DNA of 64,000 nt from Cannabis sativa. Lineage: Eukaryota > Streptophyta > Magnoliopsida > Rosales > Cannabaceae. A program made the translations under genes and the position numbers. The notes under the pieces are model-generated. The model was not told where the DNA came from, ran no database searches, and saw only the letters and a list, made by a program, of their open reading frames with translations. This document shows positions 38,747-51,200 of the stretch, in pieces (position 1 is the first letter of the stretch; each line of letters opens with the position of its first letter). The DNA is taken from the NCBI RefSeq assembly GCF_029168945.1, contig NC_083602.1:47367442-47431441 (forward strand), read 5' to 3'.

Positions 38747-41053
38747 ATGAGTGAGAATGAAAAAGACACACCATCAACATATGGACAAATGGAAAGAGAC
38801 TCATAAACTCCTCTAAATAATATTGATTCAGAAACTCAAACTATTATTGATGATGAGAATACTCAGGTGAAGAGAAAATTGACTTCTTTTGTTTGGAAAC
38901 ATTTCAAGAAGGTAAAATTTGAAGGAGTTGATAAGACAATTTCCAACTACTAGTCAAAAGAAATTGGGAGGATCAAGCAGAAATGGAACGAGACATTTAC
39001 ATGATCACTTCAAGATTTGTCATCTTAGAAAGAATCGTGATATAAAACAATCAATCTTGAATCCAAGTAGGAAGAAGGATGGAAGTACTTCTCTTGCTGC
39101 CCAAAACTTTGACCAAGAGTTTTCAAGAGAAAAACTTGCTAAGATGATTGTTTTGTATGAGTATCCACTCAATATTGTTGAGCATGATGGATTTAGAAGC
39201 TTTGTCAACTATCTCCAGCCATTATTCAGACATGTATCTCAAACTACTATTAGGAGGGATATATTGAAGATATATGAGAATGAAAAGACCAAGACAATAA
39301 ACTTAATGAATGACAATCGTAGTAGAGTTGCGATTACAACTGACTTGTGGACATCAAATAATCAAAAGAGAGGGTTTATGGTGGTGACTGCACATTATAT
39401 TGATGATTCTTGGATTTTGCGTAATCGAATTATCAGGTAATATGATAAATTGCTTAGAATTTTTTTTATTATGTCAATATTTGATATCGATATATGCTAA
39501 TAATTTTTTTTGTGTACATTCAGGTTTATATATGTGCCTGCCCCTCATACTGCTAAACTTCTAGCAAAAGTGTTGATGGAGTGTTTGATTGAATGGTCTA
39601 TTGAGCGTAAGTTGTCTACCCTTACCTTAGATAACTGTACTGTGAACATTGCCATGATGGATCAAATGAAAGAAAAATTGAGAAATGCTTCTTTACTAAT
39701 GAAAGGGGAACTACTGCACATGAAATGCTCTGCTCATATCTTGAACTTGATTGTTCAACAAGGAGTAGGGGCAATTCAAGGTGCCATAGAAACTATACGT
39801 GAGAGTGTAGTTTTTTGGACTGGCGCTCCAAAAAGAGTTGAAAAGTTTGAAGAAGCTAAGAAAGGATTATCATGCTCTAGCAACAAAAGGTTAGTGCTTG
39901 ATTGCAATACTAGGTGGAATTCTACTTATTTGATGCTTACTAGTGCCATTATTTATAAAGATGTATTTAGTCGCCTAATACATACTGAGAAAAATTACAA
40001 AAAAGTTATGTGTGAAAAATTGAAGTTGTTTTACAATGTAACTGTGATGTTTTTTGGAACTAAATATCCTACTGCTAATCATTTCTTCTCTAAGATTTGT
40101 GAAATTTGGTTGTTGCTTAAGGAGTGTCTTAAATCTTTCTATGATGAGATTAGGATTATGGCATTAAATATGATGGATAAATTTGAGCAGTATTGGACTT
40201 CCATTCATGGCATATTAGCCATAGCAACTGTTTGGATCCAAGGTTCAAGATGAAATTGATTGAGTATTACTTTCCTAAAGTTTATGTTGGTGAATATCAA
40301 AATGAAGTTAAGCGAATTAGAATGTTGTGCTATGATTAAGTGAAAGAACATAAATCGAATGATGGAAAAGAAAATCGTCTTGAACCTTTATTCAATGCTT
40401 CTGGAGTTGGGGGAGATAATGATGGATGTGTAGATGATTTAGTTGGTTTTGACTTGTATGTTAGTAGTACTTCAAATGTGGAAACGTACAAGTCTGAGTT
40501 AGACTTATACTTGGAGGAAGCAGTTTTGCCTAGGAGTGGAGAGTTTGATATTTTAGCTTGGTGAAAGACAAATGGTCTTAAATATCCAATATTACAACAT
40601 GTTGCTAGAGATGTTTTGGCTATCCCAGTGTCTACAGTTGCTTCTGAGTCTGCTTTCAGTACTAGTGGAAGACATGTGACTCCTTGTCGTAATAGGCTTC
40701 ATCCGAACATGTTGGAGGCTTTAGTATGTACACAAGATTGGCTATGGGATGAGAAATTAGGTATGTTTATTCTAACCTACTCTTATTATTTAATTTTCTT
40801 TTATATTAAAAAAATATATTAATGCCAATATTGTTTATTTCATAGATGCATCACAAAATGAGGCTTCATATAGTACATTTTTTGATGATGTGGAAGATGA
40901 TGAAGCAGTAAGTTAGCATTTATTTATTTGTTTTTTTACTATTTTTTCTTTAAAATATCTATTTACTTATAATTGATGACATTTTTATTTTAGGGCCCAA
41001 GTTTTGTGGATTACGATGCTCGAAGATTAAAAACTCTTGAATGGTGGTGGTGA
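38747..41053 (+). pseudogene. hAT transposase pseudogene (BED zinc finger, RNase H-like core, hATC), four coding exons
   Basis: The product would be a cut-and-paste transposase acting on the element's own ends. From the ATG at 38747: acidic leader; BED finger from about 38875 (SFVWKHFKKVKF, then RHLHDHFKICH); catalytic-domain start AITTDLWTSNNQKRG (about 39330-39374, first Asp); then TLTLDNCTVN (second Asp), CSAHILNLIV, CNTRWNSTYLML; and the C-terminal dimerisation domain with STVASESAFSTSGR and RNRLHPNMLEALVC (about 40630-40730). Introns with GT-AG borders fit at 39437-39523, 40761-40845 and 40908-40993, keep frame, and lead to EWWW and TGA at 41051. Breaks: TAA at 38804; a frame change with TAG at 38951 that removes a BED cysteine (the other has become Ser); a one-base loss near 40224-40234; TAA at 40337; TGA at 40562 in place of Trp. 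RICESLEEPER-like host genes share this architecture, but the breaks and intact element ends argue for a dead transposon copy. Confidence 0.9.
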
Positions 41054-41309
41054 CTACTACTAGATTTCAAAGTTGATGATGAAGACATTATTACAATTTT
41101 ATTAAGTTGTGTGTGTTTATTTGGTTCTCAAGTTTATGTTTATGTTTTAAGCTTATGTTTATGGATTTTAAGTTTTACATTGAAGGATTTTTAATTTTAG
41201 AATTTATCTAATTGACTATCAATTATGGAATGAATTTAGTTTTATGTTATTGTTGTCTTTAATTTAATATTGGCAAATATAAATTTTGTATTTTTACATT
41301 TTTTTCAAT
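41054..41309 (+). other. 3' non-coding region of the hAT element
   Basis: This AT-rich tail follows the transposase stop, before the G-rich subterminal region. It is probably the 3' UTR. No open frame or clear terminator can be supported. Confidence 0.5.
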
Positions 41310-41469
41310 AAGCGGGTCCCCGTTATGGTGTCCATCACCGACGGGGATTCCCGCCCCGTTCCCCGATGGGGAATATGTGGGGACGGGGCGGGGACGGGGA
41401 AAAATATAATAGGCGGGTACGGGGCGGGGAATGCATTCCCTTCATTGCCCCTCCCCATGTGCATCGCTA
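41310..41469 (-). repeat. Right TIR and G-rich subterminal region of the hAT element, with a G-quadruplex motif
   Basis: It contains repeated GACGGGGATTCCCG, GGGGCGGGGA and GCGGGTACGGGGCGGGG words, ending with the inverted TIR ATGTGCATCGCTA. At 41379-41399 four runs of GGGG are separated by only AC, C and AC, an ideal intramolecular G-quadruplex motif on the plus strand. The words mirror those of the left end in inverted orientation. Confidence 0.8.
41379..41399 (+). other. Perfect G-quadruplex motif (four G4 runs, loops of 2, 1 and 2)
   Basis: Four consecutive GGGG runs with loops AC, C, AC lie 70 bp inside the right end of the hAT element. Confidence 0.8.
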
Positions 41470-41477
41470 CCTGTGAT
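41470..41477. repeat. 8-bp target-site duplication, right of the hAT element
   Basis: CCTGTGAT pairs with CCTGTGAC at 37195-37202, with one mismatch at the last base. Confidence 0.9.
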
Positions 41478-43800
41478 CCAAAATTGGAACCAAAATTTGA
41501 AGTTGACCGGGACTGGAACTAGGACTTGGACTTGGAATCATAACTGAAATTGGACCTAGATCCAGAAATGTAACCGGCAAGAACCCGGACTCCAAATCAG
41601 ACCTAGACCCGAATTGGGAGCCGGACCCGGATCCCAACCCAAACCTGGACTCAGGACCCGAACCCAAACCTGAACTCAGACCCAAACATGGAACCAGACT
41701 AGGGACACAGAATGAGGGTCGGGACCTAGAACCGCACCCCAGTCTCGATCCCGAACCCAACTCAGAAATTGGACCTGGGACCTGAACCAGATACAGACCG
41801 AGAAACGTGACAGTGATCCAGATCTTGACTCGGGATTCGGGTAAAGGGGCCTAGAACAGACCAGTAGTTGGTGTCTACATCTGGGACTCAGACTAGGACC
41901 AGAACCCAGACGAAGAACCATACCTGAACTTAGAACTAGACCTGGGACCCAAAATTAGAACCTGAACAAGAATAGCCGAACTAGGACCCTAGAACAAGAC
42001 TAGGACCGTGACCAGGACCCGGACACAAAACTACAACCTAACACAGACCTCGCCTCAGACCCAAACTGACACTGGAACTCGTGCCCAAACACGGTCGTGT
42101 GCCCAGACCGGAACTGAGACCCGCACTTGGACCTAAATCTGGGACCCGACCCCAAACAAAGACTTGGACCTAGATCGGAATCCGGATACGAAACTGGACT
42201 CGGACCAAGACCCAGACTGGGATCGAAATGCTAGACCTAGATTTTGACCGAGATCCTGACCCAGACCCAAACTTGGACCCACACTAGCGACCCGAACTTG
42301 GACCTGGACCAGAACCTAGACCCAGATCGGGGTCCAGACCTGGACACAAACCCGGACACAGACTCGCACCCGAACTCAAACACCAACACCTAGAATCGGA
42401 CCAAAAGCTAGACTCGGACCCGGACCCAACTCGAACCCAGACATGGATCAGAACCAAGGACTTAAACCCAGAACTGAATCCAGACTCAGATCGGGATTGG
42501 AACATGGGACTCGGACCCAACCTAGACCGAGACCTAGGATGGGAACCCACACTCAGAGCCTGATCTGGACCTACACTGAAATCAGGACCCAAACCCAAAC
42601 TCAGACCAGGACTCGAACTTCGACCCAAACTCAAACCCAAATTCGAACTCAGAATCGCAAATGGAACTAGAATCGAGCTAGCACTAGGACCAGGACAAGG
42701 ACCTAAACCCAAACCCGAACCCAAATCAAAACCCAGAAAGAGACCTAAACCCGAACCGAGACTAGTACTCAAACCTGAACCTAGACCGGGACCAAAACCC
42801 CCACAATAACTGGGACCTGGACCCAGAATCAGTATAGGGACATGGGAAACAGAACTAGGACCGGGACCGAGTACCTGACCCAGACCCGAACTTGAACCAA
42901 GGACCTAACTCGTGACCCAGCACCAGAAATGGAACCAGACTGGGACTCGATATAGGGATCTGGATCTGGACCAAGGGCTTGGACAAAACCCATAGTCGGT
43001 GTCTGGATTTGGGATCCAGCCCTAGACCCGAACCCTGACAAGGACCCGAACCTGAACCCAGTCCCAAACCCAAAAGTTGACCCGAACCCGTACAGTGTGA
43101 CCCAAAATTGGAGCCAAAACCAGAAGTTGACCGAGACTAGAACTCGAACTTGACTTGGAATCATAACTAAAATTGGACCCCGAACTCAAACATCCACACC
43201 TAGAATCAGACCAAAAGCTAGACCCAGACACGGAACAAACTCGAACCCAGACCAGGATCAGAACCAAGGACTTAGACCCAAAACTGAATCCAGACTCAGA
43301 TCGGGATTGGAACTTGGGACTCGGACCCAACCTAGACGAGGACACACGACGCGAACCCACACCCGGAGCCTGATCTTGACCTAGACTGAAATAAGGACCC
43401 GAACCCAAACTCAGGCCAGGACTTGAACTCCGACCCGAACTCAAACCCAAACTCAAACTCAGAATCGCAAATGGAACTAGACCTAAAGTAGTACTAGGAC
43501 CAGGACCAGGACCTAAACCCAAACCCGAACCCAGATCAAAACCCAAACAGAGACCTAAACCCGAACCGAGACTAAGACTCGAACCTGAACCTAGACCGGG
43601 ACCCAAACCCACACAATATCCGGGACCTGGACCTAGAATTAGGATAGGGACTTGGGTAACAGAACTAGGACCGAGACCTAGTACCCTACCCAGACCCGAA
43701 CTCGAACCTAGGACCCAGCTTGTGACTCGGCACCAGAAATGGAACGAGACTGGGACCATGGATTGGGATCCGGATCTGGACACAGGGCTTGGACAAAACT

Positions 43801-43876
43801 CGTAGTCGGTGTCTGGATTTGGGACCCAGCACTGGACTCGTAGTCGGTGTCTGGATTTGGGAACCTTGACAAGGAC
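43801..43876 (+). repeat. 38-bp tandem duplication inside a satellite unit
   Basis: CGTAGTCGGTGTCTGGATTT starts at 43801 and again at 43839. Other units have it once. The period of 38 bp is not a multiple of the hexamer. Confidence 0.85.
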
Positions 43877-43983
43877 CCGAACCCACACCCGGACCTGAAC
43901 CCAGTCCCAAACCCAAAAGTGGACCCGAACACGTACCCTGTGACTCAAAATTGGAACCAAAACCGAAAGTTGACGGGGAGGGG

Positions 43984-44940
43984 AACCGAATTTACCAAGT
44001 AAATTCCCTAACTTATTAATTCCTTATTGAATCCACACTTAGAACTTGGAATTGCACTCTCAGTTACATAGAACGCTCTATATGTTCCACGATATAGATA
44101 CGATACTAGTTATCCATTGTTATAATCCTAATTTGATAAATGACCCTCTCATAGATGATCTACATTGACTAGGCACTAAATTACCGTTACACCTTCAATG
44201 TATTTTATCCTTAAAATACTTAGCTCCGTATAAATGATATTTCAGGAAAGTGAAATGAGATCTCCACCATTTATGTCTGTTTAGCCGAGCTCGAAGGATA
44301 TCATCGTTTCATTTCTAAATTCCTATAAAAGTTATAGACTCCCTATTTATCTTAGCGCTCCCACTCAATTATACTATCATGTTCCCAAAATGTACGTATC
44401 ACTCTGACCCAAAAGTAGGCTTAACTGAAAAATCAAAGAACATGTATAATACTCTTGAGATCGAACCTAATCATATCAGGATTAAGATCATTTGATCTAG
44501 GATAAACGGGTGCTATTGAATTGAATAGATATTACGTTAAATTTTAACAAATCTAATCAAAGTTCAATATCAGTCCCTTCCGATGTATACTCCATACTTT
44601 CGATACTGGTAAACTTTTCCAATGTCGTAGAAAGGACATAACACTTATCCAAGGTGTAAGAATACCTATCGCTGATTATCATGTCAGTCTAAATCCAGTG
44701 AACTGACAAATCAGGGAATAAACTTTCGAACATATAATTAAGATTATATTCCACTGTGCTGACAACACTATAATCATTAACAAATTCATATGTTCTAGAC
44801 TTAAATAGAATTCATACATTATATATATAATCATGAAATAAATCATGTGAACCATGCAACATAAAATGTTAATTCTGATCTTTATTAATAAGTAAATATG
44901 ATTATATTGAAATGGGTTTTATTTAGGGCACAAAACCCAA
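43984..44940 (-). mobile_element. Truncated LTR of the same Copia family (957 bp)
   Basis: The stretch aligns with 22549-23511 of the intact left LTR, starting at AACCGAATTTACCAAG and ending ACAAAACCCAA just short of the LTR terminus. In element orientation it is the first half of the LTR (U3 side); the TATA box and the R-U5 half are missing. It differs visibly more from either intact LTR than they differ from each other, with several small indels, so it is an older copy. No target duplication can be found, and the flanking satellite is not in the same phase on the two sides. Confidence 0.93.
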
Positions 44941-46699
44941 AAGAATCAGGATAGCGACCTGGGAAACAGAACTAGGACCGGGACTTAGTAGCCGACCCGG
45001 ACCCGAACTTGAACCTAGGACACAGCTCGTGACCAGGCACCAGAAATGGAACCAGACTGGGACCCGAGATTGGGATCCGGATTTGGACCCAGGGCTTGGA
45101 CAAAACCCGTAGTCAGTGTCTGGATTTATGACCCAGCCTTGGAGCCGAACCCTGACAAGGACCCGAACCCAAACCCGGACATGAACCCAGTCCCAATCCC
45201 AAAAGTGGACCCAAACCCGTACCCTGTGACCAAAAATTGGAACCAAAAGCGGAAGTTGATCGGGACTGGAACTAGGACATGGACTTGGAATCATAATTGA
45301 AATTGGACCTCGATCCAGAACCGTAACTGTAGCAGAACCCAAACTCCAAATCAGACCTAGAACCGAACTGGAGCCGGACCCGGATCCCAACCCAAACCTG
45401 GACTCGGGACCCGAACCGGAAACTGAACTCTGACCCAAACATGGAACCAGACTAGGGACACACAACCTGGGTCGGGACCTAGAACCGCACCCCAGTCTCG
45501 ATCCCGAATCCAAACTCAGAAATGGAACCTGGGACCTGAACCAGAACAAGACCGAGACCCGTGACAGTGATCCAGATCTTAACTCGGGATTCGGGTAACG
45601 ATGCCTTGAACAGACCAGTAGTCGGTGTCTAGATCTGGGACCAAAAATTAGAACCTGAACAAGAATCGCCGAACAAGGACCCTAGAACAAGACTAGGACC
45701 GTGACCAGGACCCGGACCATGACCTAGACCCGAACATAGACCTAGCCTCAGACCCAAACTGAGATTGGAACTCGGGCCCGGACACGGTTGCGTACCCAGA
45801 CCAAAACTGAGACCCGGACCTAGACCTAAATCTGGGACTCGATCCCAAACACAGACTTGGACCTAGATAGGGATCCGGAAAGGAACCTGGACTTGGACCA
45901 AGACCCAGACTAGGATCGAAATGCTGGACCTAGATCTGGATCGAGAACTTGACCCAGACCAAAACTAGGACCCGCACTCCCGACCTGAACTTGGACTTGG
46001 ACCCGAACCTAGACCCAGATCGGGGTCCAAACCTGGACACAAACCCGGACACAGACTCGGACTCAAACTCAAACACCCACAACTAGGATCAGACCCAAAG
46101 CTAGACCCAGACCCGGACCTAAACTCGAACCCAGACCAGATCAGAACCAAAGACTTAGACCCAGAACTGAATCCAGACTCAGATCGGGATTGGAACTTGG
46201 GACTCGGACCCAACTTAGACCAAGTTCCAGGACGCGAACCCACACCCGGAGCCTGATTTGGACCTAGACTGAAATCAGGACCCGAACCCAAACTCAGACC
46301 ATGACTCGAACTCCGACCCGAACTCAAACCCAAACTCGAACTTAGAATCGCAAATGGAACTAGAACCGAACTAGGACTAGGACGAGGAACAGGACCTAAA
46401 CCGAAACCCAAACCCAGATCAAAACCTAGACTGAGATCTAAACCCGAACCGAGACTAGGACTCGAACCCAAACCTAGACCGGGACCCAAACCCAAGGATA
46501 GGGACCTGGGAAACATAACTACGACCAGGACGTAGAACCCGACCCAGACCTTAACTTGAACCTAGGACCCAGCTCGTGACCCGGCACCAGAAATGGAACC
46601 AAACTGGGACCCGAGATTTGGATCCAGATCTAAACCTACGGCTTTGACAAAACTAGAAGTCAGTGTCAGCATTTGGGACCCAGCCCTGGACCCGAACCC

Positions 46700-49600
46700 A
46701 CATCCGAACCTGATCCCAGTCCTAAACGAACATAGACCTAGCCTCAGACCCAAACTGAGACTGGAACTCAGACCAAAACTTGGACCTGGACCAGAACTTA
46801 GACCCAAATCGAGGTCCAGACCTGGACACAAATCCGGACACAGACTCGGAACCGAACTTAAGCACCCACACCTTGAATCAGACCCAAAGTTAGACCCGGA
46901 CCCAAACTCAAACCCAGACCAGGATCAGAACCAAGGACTTGACCCAGAACTGAATCCAGACTCAGATTGGGATTGGAAATTGGGACTCGGACCCAACCTA
47001 GACCAAGACCCAGGACGCGAACCCACACCCGGAGCCTGATTTGGACCTAGACTGAAATCCGGACCCGAACCCGAAATCAGACCATGACTCGAACTCCGAC
47101 CCGAACTGAAACCCAAACTCGAACTCAGAACCGCAAATGGAACAAGAACCGAACTAGGACTAGGACCAGGACAAGGACCTAAACCCAAACCCGAACCCAG
47201 ATCAAAACCTAGACAGACAACTAAACCCGACCCGAGACTAGGACTCGAACCCGAACCTAGACCGGGACCAAAACCCACACAATAACCGGGACCTAGACCC
47301 AGAATAAGGATAGGGAGCTAGGAAACAAAACTAGGTCCGGGACATAGTACCCGACCCAGACGCGATCTTGAACCTAGGACCTAGCTCGTGACCTGGCACC
47401 AAAAATGGAACCAGACTGGACCCGAGATTGGGATTCGGATCTGGATCCCAACCCAAACCTGGACTCGGGACCCGAACCCGAACCTGAACTCAGACCCAAA
47501 CATGGAACCAGACTACGGACACAGAACTAGGGTCGGGACCTAGAACCGCACCCCAGTCTCGATCCTGAACCCAAACTCAGAAATGGGACCTGGGACCTAA
47601 AGAGGAACCAGACCGAGACCCGAGACAGTGATCCAGATCTTGACTCGGTATTCTGGTAATGGGGCCAGGAACAGACCAGTAGTCGGTGTCTAGATCTGAG
47701 ACTCAGGCTAGGACCAGAACCTAGACGAAGAACCAAACTCGAACAGAAACCTAGAATTGGGACCCATGATTAGAACCTAAACTAGAATTACCTCAGACCG
47801 TGACCAGGACCACGACCTAGTACCGAACACAGACGTAGCCTCATACCCAAACAGAGACTGAAACTCAGGCCCGGACACAGTCGTGTACCTAGACCGGAAC
47901 TGAGACCCGGACATGGACCTAAATCTGGGACCCGATCTCAAACACAGACTTGGACCTAGATAGTGATTCGGATACAAAACTTGACTTGGACCTAGACCAA
48001 GACTTGGATCGAAATGTTGTACCTAGATCTGGACCGAGATCCTGACCCAGACCCAAACTTGGACACGCACTCGGGACCCGAACTTGAACCTAGACCCGAA
48101 CCAAGACCCAGATCGGGGTCCAGACATGGACACAAACTCGGACACAGACTCGCACCCGAACTGAAACACCCACACCTAGAATAACACCAAAAACTAGACC
48201 CGGACCCGGACCCAGACCCAACTAGAACCCAGACCAAGATCAGAACCAAGGACTTAGACCAAGAATTGAATCCAGACTCAGATCAGCATTGGAACTTGGG
48301 ACTCGGACCCAACCTAGACAAAGACCCAGGAAGCGAACCCACACCCAAACCCTGATCTAGACCTAGACTAAAATTAGGACCTTAACCCGAACTCAGACCA
48401 GGACTCGAGCTCCGACTCGAACTCAAACCCAAACTCGAACTGAGAATCGCAAATGGAACTAGAACTGAACTAGGACTAGGACCTGGACCAGGACCTAAAC
48501 CCAAAGCTGAACCCTGTTAAAAACCCAAACAGGGACCTAAACCCGAACCGAGACTAGGACTCGAACCCGAACCTAGACCAGGACCCAAATCCACAAAATA
48601 ACTGGGACCTGGACCCAGAATCAGGATAGGGACCTGGGAAACAAAACAAGGACCGAGACCTAGTACCCGACCCAGACCCAAACTTGAACCTAGGACCCAA
48701 CTCGTGACCCGGCACCAGAAATGGAACGAGACTGGGACCCGAGATTGGGATCCAGATCTGGACCAAGGGCTTGGACAAAACCCGTAGTCGGTGTCTGGAT
48801 TTAGGACCAAGCCCTGGACCCGAACCCACACCCGGACCTGAACCCAATCCCAATCCCAAAAGTGGACACGAACCCGTACCTTGTGACCCAAAATTGGAAC
48901 CAAAACCAGAAGTTGACCGGGACTTGAACTAGGACTGGGACTTGGAATCACAACTGAAATTGGACCGAGATCCAGAATAGTAACCGGACCAGGACCCGAA
49001 CTCCAAATATGACCTAGACCCGAATTGGGAGTCGGACCCTGATCCCAACCCAAACCTGGACTCGGTACCCGAACCTGAACCTGAACTCATACCCAAACAT
49101 GGAACCAAACTAGGAACACAGAACCAGGGTCGGGACCTAAAACCGCACCCCAGTCTCGATCCTGAACCCAAACTTAGAAATGGGACATTGGACCTGAACC
49201 TGAACCAGACCGAGTCCCGTGAAAGTGATCTAGATCTTGACTCGAGATTCGGGTAACGTGGCTGGAACAGATGAGTAGTCGGTGTCTAGATCAGGTACTC
49301 AGACTAGGATCAGAACCCAGACAAAGAACCAAACCCGAACCCAGACCTAGACCTGGGATCCAAAATAAGAAGCTGAAAAAGAATCACCGAACAAGGACCC
49401 TAGAACAAGACTATGCCGTGACAAGGATCCAGACCTACAACCGAACACAGACCTAGCCTCAGACCCAAACTGAGACTGGAACTCGGGCTTGGACACTGTC
49501 GTGTACCTAGATTAGAACTGAGACCCGAACCTGGACCTAAATCAGGGACCCGATCCCAAACACAGACTTGGACCTAGATAGTGATTCAGATACGAAACTT

Positions 49601-51200
49601 GACACGGACCAAGACGCAGACTTGGATCAGAATGCTGGACCTAGATCTGGACCGAGATCCTGACCCAGACCCAAACTTGGACCCGCACTCGGGACCCGAA
49701 CTTGGACCTGGACCCGAACCTAGACCCAGCTTGGGGTCCAGACCTGGACAAAAACCAGGACACAGACTCCCACCCGAACTCAAACACCCACCCCTAGAAT
49801 TGGACCAAAAGCTAGATTGGGACCCTGACCCAACTCGAACCCAGACCAGGATCGAAAGCAAGGATTTAGACCCAGAACTGAATCCAAACTCAGATCGGGA
49901 TTGGAAGTTGGGACTTGGACCCAACCTAGACAAAAACCCAGGACGCGAACCCACACCCCGAGCCTGATTCTGACCTAAACTTAAATCACGATCTGAACCC
50001 AAACTCATACTAAGACTCGAACTCCGACCCGAACTCAAACCCAAACTCGAACTCAGAATCGCAAATGGAACTAGAACCGAACTAGCACCAGGACAAGGAC
50101 CAGGACCTAAACCCAAACCCGAACCCAGATCAAAACCCAGACAGAGACCTAAACCCGAACCGAGACTAGGACTCGAACCCGAACCTAGACCAGGACCCAA
50201 ACCCACACAATGACCGGGACCTAGTCCCAGAATCAGGATATGGACCTAGGAAACAGAGCTAAGACCGAGACCTAGTACCCGACCCAGACCCGAACTTAAA
50301 CCTAGGACCCAGCTCGTGACCCGACACCAGAAATGGAACCAGACGGGGACCCGAGATTGGGATTCGGATCTGGACCCAGGCCATGGAGAAAACCCGTAGT
50401 CAATGTCTGAATTTGGGACCTAGCCCTGGACCTGAACCCTGACAAACACCCGAACCCACAGCCAGACCTGAACCTATTCCCAAACCCAAAAGTGGACCCG
50501 ACCCCATACCCTGTGACCCAAAATTTGAACCAAAACGGGAAGTTGACCGAGACCTGAACTAAGACTTGGACTTGGCAACATAACTGAAATTGGACCTAGA
50601 TATAGAGCCGTAACTGGACAAGGACCCGGACTCCAAATCAGACCTAGACACGAATTTGGAGCCGGACCCGGATCCCAACCAAAACCTGGACTCGGGACCC
50701 GAACATGAATCTGAACTCCGACCCAAACATGAAACTAGACTAGGGACCCAGAACCAGGGTAAGGACCTAGAACTGCACCCCAGTCTCGATCCCGAACCCA
50801 ATCTCAGAAATGGGACTTGAGACCTAAACAGGAACCAGACCGAGACCCGTGACAGTGATCAAGATCTTGACTCGGGATTCGGGTAACGGGGCCTGGAACA
50901 GACCAATAGGCAGTGTCTAGATCTGGGACTCAGACTAGGACCAGAACCTAGACGAAGAACCAAACCTGAACCCAAACCTAGACTTGGGGCAAAAAATTAG
51001 AACCTGAACAAGAATCGCCGAACTAGGACCCTAGAACAAGACTAGGAGCGTGAACAGGACACGTACCCAGACCTAGCCTCAGACCCAAATTGAGACTGGA
51101 ACTCGGGCCCGGACACGGTCGTGTACCCAGACCGGAACTGAGACCCGAACCTGGACCTAAAACTTGCACCAGATCCCAAACACAGACATGAAACTAAATA
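46700..51200 (+). repeat. Amplified satellite block a (copy 2)
   Basis: This is collinear with about 3500-7930 at an offset of 43.2-43.3 kb, by shared deletions and shared rare variants in the same order. It spans anchors at about 47131, 48447, 50059 and the start of the next unit. Edges are approximate. Confidence 0.75.

Larger units (their letters stand above)
37203..41469 (+). mobile_element. hAT-superfamily DNA transposon with a broken transposase, 4267 bp
   Basis: The ends are short inverted repeats, TAGTGTTGCACAT on the left and, on the minus strand at the right end, TAGCGATGCACAT (11 of 13 match). An 8-bp target duplication flanks them. Both ends carry about 150 bp rich in GGGGCGGGGA-type words, as in plant hAT elements whose subterminal repeats bind transposase. 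The middle holds a spliced BED/hATC transposase in plus orientation (38747-41053) with several disabling changes. The element lies in the same orientation as the satellite's A/C-rich strand. It is full length by structure but not autonomous now. Confidence 0.95.
41470..43983 (+). repeat. RRACYY-hexamer satellite, block 4
   Basis: The array resumes in phase with 37202. Anchors lie at about 42655 and 43465. Once the hAT element is subtracted, 36745 to 42655 is a full unit of about 1635 bp. The second spacing (810) is a half-length deletion variant. The block ends at a junction GAAAGTTGACGGGGAGGGG with an LTR fragment. No genes. Confidence 0.93.

Noticed and set aside
43022..43960. 312-codon minus-strand open frame, the longest in the window
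   Set aside because: It contains the 38-bp tandem duplication and a partial unit, and its composition changes from Val/Trp/Arg to Gly/Leu/Ser as the frame slips through the hexamer. It is not a protein family.
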